Shown here: piece by piece, positions 61,066 through 64,000 of the stretch
How the letters are laid out: the number at the start of each line of letters is the position of its first letter
How positions within the stretch are numbered: the first letter of the stretch is position 1
Source: Termitomyces sp. T153
Lineage: Eukaryota; Basidiomycota; Agaricomycetes; Agaricales; Lyophyllaceae
DNA: 64,000 nucleotides
Reading direction: 5' to 3'
NCBI GenBank assembly: GCA_018296165.2
Contig: JACKQL020000090.1
Location: forward strand, 1 to 64,000
Notes under the pieces: generated by a model
What the model was told of the DNA's origin: nothing
The model's database searches: none
What the model saw: only the letters and a program-made list of their open reading frames with translations
Program-made: the position numbers and the translations under genes

Positions 61066-64000
61066 ATGTTGAAACGCTCTTATTGTCTTCTTCGCTCAAC
61101 TTCGTTTTCACTTTTCCATCGCAATCGGCCCAGTATATCTCACCAATCCTGGATGACTACAGTTGCGACCAACGATGTTGACTGGTCATTAGCCTCTTCT
61201 GGTTTGGCTCCACCATACTCCATTTACAACAAACCTATACAGAAATCTGAACAAGATGATAGAGATTACAGAATAATCCGTCTGGAAAACGGCCTACACG
61301 CAACTCTGATACATGATGCTAATGCGGACAAGGCTGCCGCTAGTCTGGACGTTGCAGTTGGCCATTTATATGATCCGGTAAGTTTATTTTTTTCGCACCA
61401 AGTCTGAATCCTCATCAATCACGCCTAGGCTGATATGCCTGGCCTTGCTCACTTCTGTGAACATTTATTATTCATGGTGAATACTTTATTGCTGGTCTAG
61501 CTGTACTTCATCATGACAAGCTATCGGTATCTATTTTTAGGGTACTGAGCAGTTTCCTAAAGAAAATGAATATAGCGAAGTAGGTCACATCCTCTTTGCT
61601 TTCGATGCTTCTTGATGTACTTCTCTTAGTACTTAGCCAAGAACAACGGCAGTGCAAATGCTTATACATCTACTTCGAATACAAACTACTATTTCAATGT
61701 TGCGACTCCTGCGTTGGCCGGTGCACTCGAACGTTTTGCAGGTTTCTTCCATTCCCCACTGTTCGCGCCAAGCTGCACAACTCGCGAGCTGAACGCCGTC
61801 GATTCTGAGCACAAGAAGAATCATCAAGCGGACATCTGGCGTATCTTTCAGTTAAACAAACATCTGAGCAAGGAAGGACATCCGTGGAGCAAGTTTGGTA
61901 GCGGAAGCAAAGAGACTCTGTCCAAAGCTGCCAAGTTATTAAAGGCTAGAGGATTACTTTTAGAGGACGATGTTCTCTCACGATCAAGAGAAGCCGCATC
62001 AGCCACTTCTTCTAGAATCTCCTCCCCTACACTATCCATTACTTCCACAGATAACGATACTGAGGCAGATGGTGGCGCTATTGGACGTGAAACTCGCAGA
62101 CGATTGTTAGAATGGTGGAGTCACGAGTATTGTGCGAGTCGAATGAGGCTCTGTGTCATTGGGAAAGGTATGAAATCTATCACTATTTATCAGGCCATAT
62201 GACCTTTGCTGACATGACCGCAGAATCGGTGGACGAGCTTTCAGAACTCACGTCAATCTTGTTTTCACCTATACCGAATCGTGGATGCGATGCCCTTCCG
62301 ATGATATCTGATCATCCCTTTGGGCCCAATGAAAAAGGAGTGAGTTGTAGATTTTCTTTTGATCTAGCCATAGTAATGACAAGATCGCATCAGACCCTTG
62401 TGTCTGTTCAGACCGTCATGTCCTTCCACGCACTAGAAATCTCGTTTCCTTTGGCTTGGCAGCCTCCATCCTGGAGGCATAAGCCGGCCAACTTCCTGTC
62501 GTTTCTTTTGGGCCATGAAGGGGCTGGTTCCTTGCACTCGTATCTGAAGAAGAAGGGCTGGATTACAAGTCTTAACAGTCAGCCTCAAAATCTGGCAAGA
62601 GGGTTTGCCATGTTCAAAGTGACTGTGCACCTTACTGAGGATGGTTTCCGTATGTCGTGATTTATGAATTTGAATCAAACTTACTTCTTTTCCTAGAGCA
62701 TCATCGTGATGTCATACATGCAGCATTTCAGTACATTTCTCTTCTTCGTGCTTCAAAATTCGACGCGTTTCACCAGCACGAAATTGCAAAAGTCTCTGAT
62801 ATCAAATTTCGTTTCAAGGAAAAGAGACGACCAGATGAATATGCAACTTCAATCACGGAATATATGTCGTGGCCCGTTCCGAAAGATCTCATACTCAAAG
62901 CACCCGCGGTCACTTGGGATTGGGATTCTGCTACTGGAGAGAATGAGGTCAGGAAATGCCTTGAAACGTTCCGAATAACGGAAGGTCGGGTGGTGCTCAT
63001 GGCGACGGCGGCAGAACATGCAAAGATTACTTCTACCGACGTTATTTGGGAAAAAGAACCTTGGTATGGCACAAGTTACCGTGTTGAACGATTCGACGAG
63101 CAATTCATCAATAAGGTGCATCTCCGGTTGACGATTTTTGTTTCGGAGGGCAACAGATACTGACTGCTTCATAGGCCGAGGCGCCCAATGCAATCTCGGA
63201 ACTTTTCCTTCCGGGTCCCAACGAGTTCATTCCTACAGATCTTCAAGTTGACAGGCGAATTGTAACTGAGGTTTGTCAAAACCATGTTAAGTGTTCCCTT
63301 CCTTTTCAATTTCTTCTAGCCCCTCAAGCGACCTCATCTCATACGGGAAACGCCCTTATCTACACTCTGGCACAAGAAGGATGATCACTTCTTCGTACCC
63401 AAGGCCCACGTCGTCATTGATATTCGCAGGTAATTCGACCTTTCCGATCTTAGTTCGATGGCCACTTCCATTACCCTTATAGCCCCGTTGTCAACGAAAC
63501 TGCTCGTGCTGCTGTTATGACCAAGTATAAAATATGTTTTTACAATACTTTCTCTAAGTGCTGAAGTCCATCCTACAGGCTATATGCTGACGTTGTCAAC
63601 GACTCTCTCACTGAGTATTCCTACGCAGCTGATCTCGCGGGTCTGTCTTACAATTTCATGTCGCATACGAATGGGCTTTACATCTCTATCCACGGATACA
63701 ATGACAAGCTCAGCATGCTTGTGAGAAAGATACTGGAGACGATGAAGGGCCTTTCTGTCGATCCTCAACGATTTGATATCATAAAAGAACAGGTTTTTAT
63801 CACTCTTCTCGCCTCCTGAATATCACTAACAATTGTTAGAATCAAAGAGAATGGCGAAATTTCTTCCTTGGACAGTCTTATACGCTGTCTGATTATTTTG
63901 GTCGATACCTTCTAACAGCCGATCAATGGTTATTAGAGGAAAAATTGAAAGAACTGTCCTGTAAGCACACAGCTGCAAAGACTTGTCATGAGTTACTCAA
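61066..64000 (+). CDS. STE23: M16 metalloprotease, insulysin/Ste23-like (partial)
   Basis: Zinc metallopeptidase of the inverzincin type that cleaves short peptides, such as a-factor precursors in yeast. The ATG at 61066 begins MLKRSYCLLRSTSFSLF, a basic leader that may target mitochondria, and the domain starts at YRIIRLENGLHATLIHD. The inverted zinc motif is HFCEHLLF, then MGTEQFPKENEYSEYL and NAYTSTSNTNYYF. Later landmarks are FNKAEAPNAISELFLPGPNE-like segments and WHKKDDHFFVPKAHVVIDI. The second M16 half begins near 63600 (NDSLTEYSYAADLAGLSY). A Ser-rich insertion (ASATSSRISSPTLSITS) is at about 62000. The gene runs off the right edge at 64000, so the C-terminus is missing. Confidence 0.9.

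Overview
This is a nuclear genomic window from a filamentous basidiomycete fungus, most likely an Agaricomycete. Nearly every gene is cut by many short (about 45-70 nt) GT-AG introns. Gene density is about one per 2 kb, and genes alternate strand with no operons. The gene set is fungal: a DASH kinetochore subunit, a white-collar-2 photoreceptor partner, a GH6 cellobiohydrolase with a fungal CBM1, and Zn2Cys6 and GATA regulators. The cellobiohydrolase and a secreted carboxylesterase fit a plant-litter or wood decomposer.

Layout. 0.4-9.1 kb: 3-hydroxyisobutyryl-CoA hydrolase (-), tubulin cofactor E (+), Srp2-type SR splicing factor (-), cysteine desulfurase NFS1 (-). 9.5-19.5 kb: GH6 cellobiohydrolase (-), NECAP (-) divergent from CSN8 (+), an unrecognised gene (-), UBLCP1 phosphatase (+), Nudix hydrolase (+) followed by a duplicated copy of its last exon. 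19.7-30.3 kb: carboxylesterase (-), CWF19L1 (+), PLP aminotransferase (-) divergent from arginase (+). 30.3-32.2 kb: gene-poor. 32.2-46.8 kb: long kinesin-4-like motor (+), SDR oxidoreductase (+), WC-2-like GATA/PAS regulator (+), ARPC1 (+), DAD3 (-), a basidiomycete-type protein of unknown role (+). 47.4-49.0 kb: decayed reverse transcriptase/RNase H retroelement relic. 49.3-64 kb: IPK1 (+), isovaleryl-CoA dehydrogenase (+), Zn2Cys6 regulator (+), LIS1/PAC1 (-), ATP synthase beta (+), and an insulysin/Ste23 M16 protease (+) cut by the right edge.

Themes. Four genes act on microtubules (TBCE, kinesin, DAD3, LIS1). Several serve mitochondria or amino-acid catabolism (HIBCH, NFS1, arginase, aminotransferase, IVD, ATP2). 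They are interspersed with unrelated genes, so this looks like ordinary gene order and not a biosynthetic cluster. I found no defence system, CRISPR array, secondary-metabolite cluster or intact transposon.

The most unusual items are a tandem copy of the Nudix gene's terminal exon (including its splice acceptor), a regular 32-residue repeat in the kinesin stalk, a Ser/Pro-rich insertion inside the kinesin motor, a tRNA-Ser(AGA)-like relic, and the small three-exon DAD3 gene, which is easily missed. Gene ends given below are CDS ends. Exon joins were deduced by eye from splice signals and reading frame.
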